Both the position numbers and the translations under genes were made by a program. Shown here piece by piece: positions 6,049 through 6,678 of a DNA stretch of 6,678 bases. How positions within the stretch are numbered: position 1 is the stretch's first letter; every line of letters starts with the position of its first letter. Origin of the DNA: an uncultured Collinsella sp. (GTDB lineage: Bacteria > Actinomycetota > Coriobacteriia > Coriobacteriales > Coriobacteriaceae); the NCBI GenBank assembly GCA_900551625.1, contig URWZ01000088.1, forward strand, positions 1-6,678, read 5' to 3'. The notes under the pieces were generated by a model. It was not told the origin of the DNA. It saw only the letters and a program-made list of their open reading frames with translations, and did no database searches.

Positions 6049-6114
6049 ACAAAGGCATGAGTTCGGTGAAGGAAAAAAGACTCAATGAGTGCCAGGTGGC
6101 AAGCTGTGCTGCGA

Positions 6115-6133
6115 CATTAGCTCCCAGCTAATG
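6115..6133. repeat. Perfect 8-bp hairpin in the divergent intergenic region
   Basis: CATTAGCT (6115-6122), loop CCC, AGCTAATG (6126-6133): an uninterrupted 8-bp inverted repeat with a 3-nt loop. No T run follows on either strand, so it is not a standard terminator. It could be an operator or an RNA hairpin in the leader of the lipoprotein gene, which begins 72 nt further on. Confidence 0.6.
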
Positions 6134-6190
6134 AATTTGAGCTCGCTGCCTTCTACGATGTGCTGTGTGCCGGCGCGGTAGCCGGATCGT

Positions 6191-6197
6191 AGGAAGG
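6191..6197 (+). promoter_or_regulatory. Ribosome binding site of the lipoprotein gene
   Basis: AGGAAGG is followed by 7 nt and then the ATG at 6205. A second ATG at 6198 directly abuts the site, is out of frame with the lipoprotein, and is rejected as a start. I see no convincing promoter for this gene between 6048 and 6190. Confidence 0.75.
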
Positions 6198-6204
6198 ATG
6201 CATA

Positions 6205-6678
6205 ATGAAAAAGCTCGAAAACGATGTGCTGCTGAGCCGTCGCGCTGCACTTGGCGCATTCGCCACTGTTGCCTTGGGGACTGCCAGTCTTCTTGCCGGT
6301 TGCGGTAGCGATAAGGCGACCGTCACCGAGGACGCCGACAATGGCGACAAGAAGGAAGAGACGAAGAAGGAAGAGCAGCCTACGACTGACCTGGCTGTTG
6401 GCACGACGGTGACCACGACTGCTGGCCTTTCCGTCGTCGTCGATTCCGTCCAGCCCGGTCTCACAAATTATGACGGTTCGACTATGACGGGTATTCACGT
6501 CACGTACGTCAATAATGGCGATGAGGGCGCGGACTACAATATCTACGACTGGAAGGGCGAGGACGCCAACGGTGCTCAGCAGAACCAGGGTTATTACAGC
6601 GAGGGCTCCGATGAGCTGCAGTCTGGCACCCTTGCCGCCGGTGGCTCCGTGGCGGGCAATATCTACTTTGATGGTGAC
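6205..6678 (+). CDS. DUF4352-like lipoprotein with twin-arginine signal, C-terminus cut off
   Basis: The first 158 codons of a secreted lipoprotein; the frame is open at the window end. The signal peptide has a charged start (MKKLENDVLL), a twin-arginine-type SRRAALGAFA (11-20), a hydrophobic core and the lipobox LLAGC with the lipidated Cys33. A charged Lys/Glu linker (about 45-60, DKKEETKKEEQ) follows, as in surface-tethered proteins. From about residue 65 the pattern VGTTVTTTAGLSVVVDSVQ, then VTYVNNGDEGADYNIYDWKG and ...LAAGGSVAGNIYFD (144-157) is that of the immunoglobulin-like DUF4352 domain found in many Gram-positive lipoproteins of unknown role. The protein should sit on the outer face of the membrane. 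It diverges from the catabolic operon with 222 nt between the two start codons, so shared regulation is possible but not shown. Confidence 0.85.
   Translation, partial: MKKLENDVLLSRRAALGAFATVALGTASLLAGCGSDKATVTEDADNGDKKEETKKEEQPTTDLAVGTTVTTTAGLSVVVDSVQPGLTNYDGSTMTGIHVTYVNNGDEGADYNIYDWKGEDANGAQQNQGYYSEGSDELQSGTLAAGGSVAGNIYFDGD

Noticed and set aside
6198..6260. Alternative ATG at 6198 for the plus-strand gene
   Set aside because: It directly abuts the AGGAAGG site, is out of frame with the lipoprotein, and its translation lacks any signal peptide or domain pattern.
1..6678. CRISPR array, tRNA, rRNA or insertion sequence
   Set aside because: I saw no regularly spaced direct repeats, no tRNA-like cloverleaf, no rRNA stretch and no transposase motif in the window.

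Overview
The window looks like a contig end from a gut-type member of the Coriobacteriia (Actinomycetota, Collinsella or a near relative). This is an inference from the GC-rich coding sequence, the Tat-lipoprotein signal style and the large Fe-S flavoprotein reductase; no rRNA or other marker is present to confirm it. The first 34 bases are not biological: they match the Illumina Nextera read-2 transposase adapter, ending in the 19-bp Tn5 mosaic end, so real sequence begins near position 35.

Almost all of the rest is one minus-strand gene cluster, read from right to left. It starts in the divergent intergenic region (about 5983-6204) with a plausible sigma-70-type promoter. The genes in order are: a 773-residue FMN/[4Fe-4S]/FAD ene-reductase of the 2,4-dienoyl-CoA reductase family with a TTG start; the large, catalytic subunit of aconitase X (AcnX); the small, swivel-domain subunit of AcnX; an M20 metallopeptidase of the carboxypeptidase S/PM20D1 type; and the first 95 residues of an MFS transporter of the SLC45/GPH-like type, cut off by the adapter. 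The first three genes are 14-21 nt apart and almost certainly co-transcribed. A 110-nt gap separates AcnX from the peptidase. A terminator-like hairpin lies between the peptidase and the transporter.

The cluster reads as a small-molecule uptake and catabolic operon. The MFS protein would import a substrate and the M20 enzyme would cleave an amide or peptide bond. AcnX would dehydrate a hydroxy acid, and the old-yellow-enzyme-type reductase could reduce a C=C or C=N bond in the product. Known AcnX substrates are cis-3-hydroxy-L-proline (bacteria) and 5-phosphomevalonate (archaea). The small subunit lacks the usual SFWGG-type loop, and the pairing with an ene-reductase is not one I recognise as a described pathway, so the substrate is open. 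This is the most interesting content of the window.

On the right, on the plus strand and divergent from the operon, is the start of a DUF4352-like lipoprotein with a twin-arginine motif and a lipobox, cut by the window end. The divergent region holds the operon promoter, a 7-bp inverted repeat bracketing it, and a perfect 8-bp hairpin.
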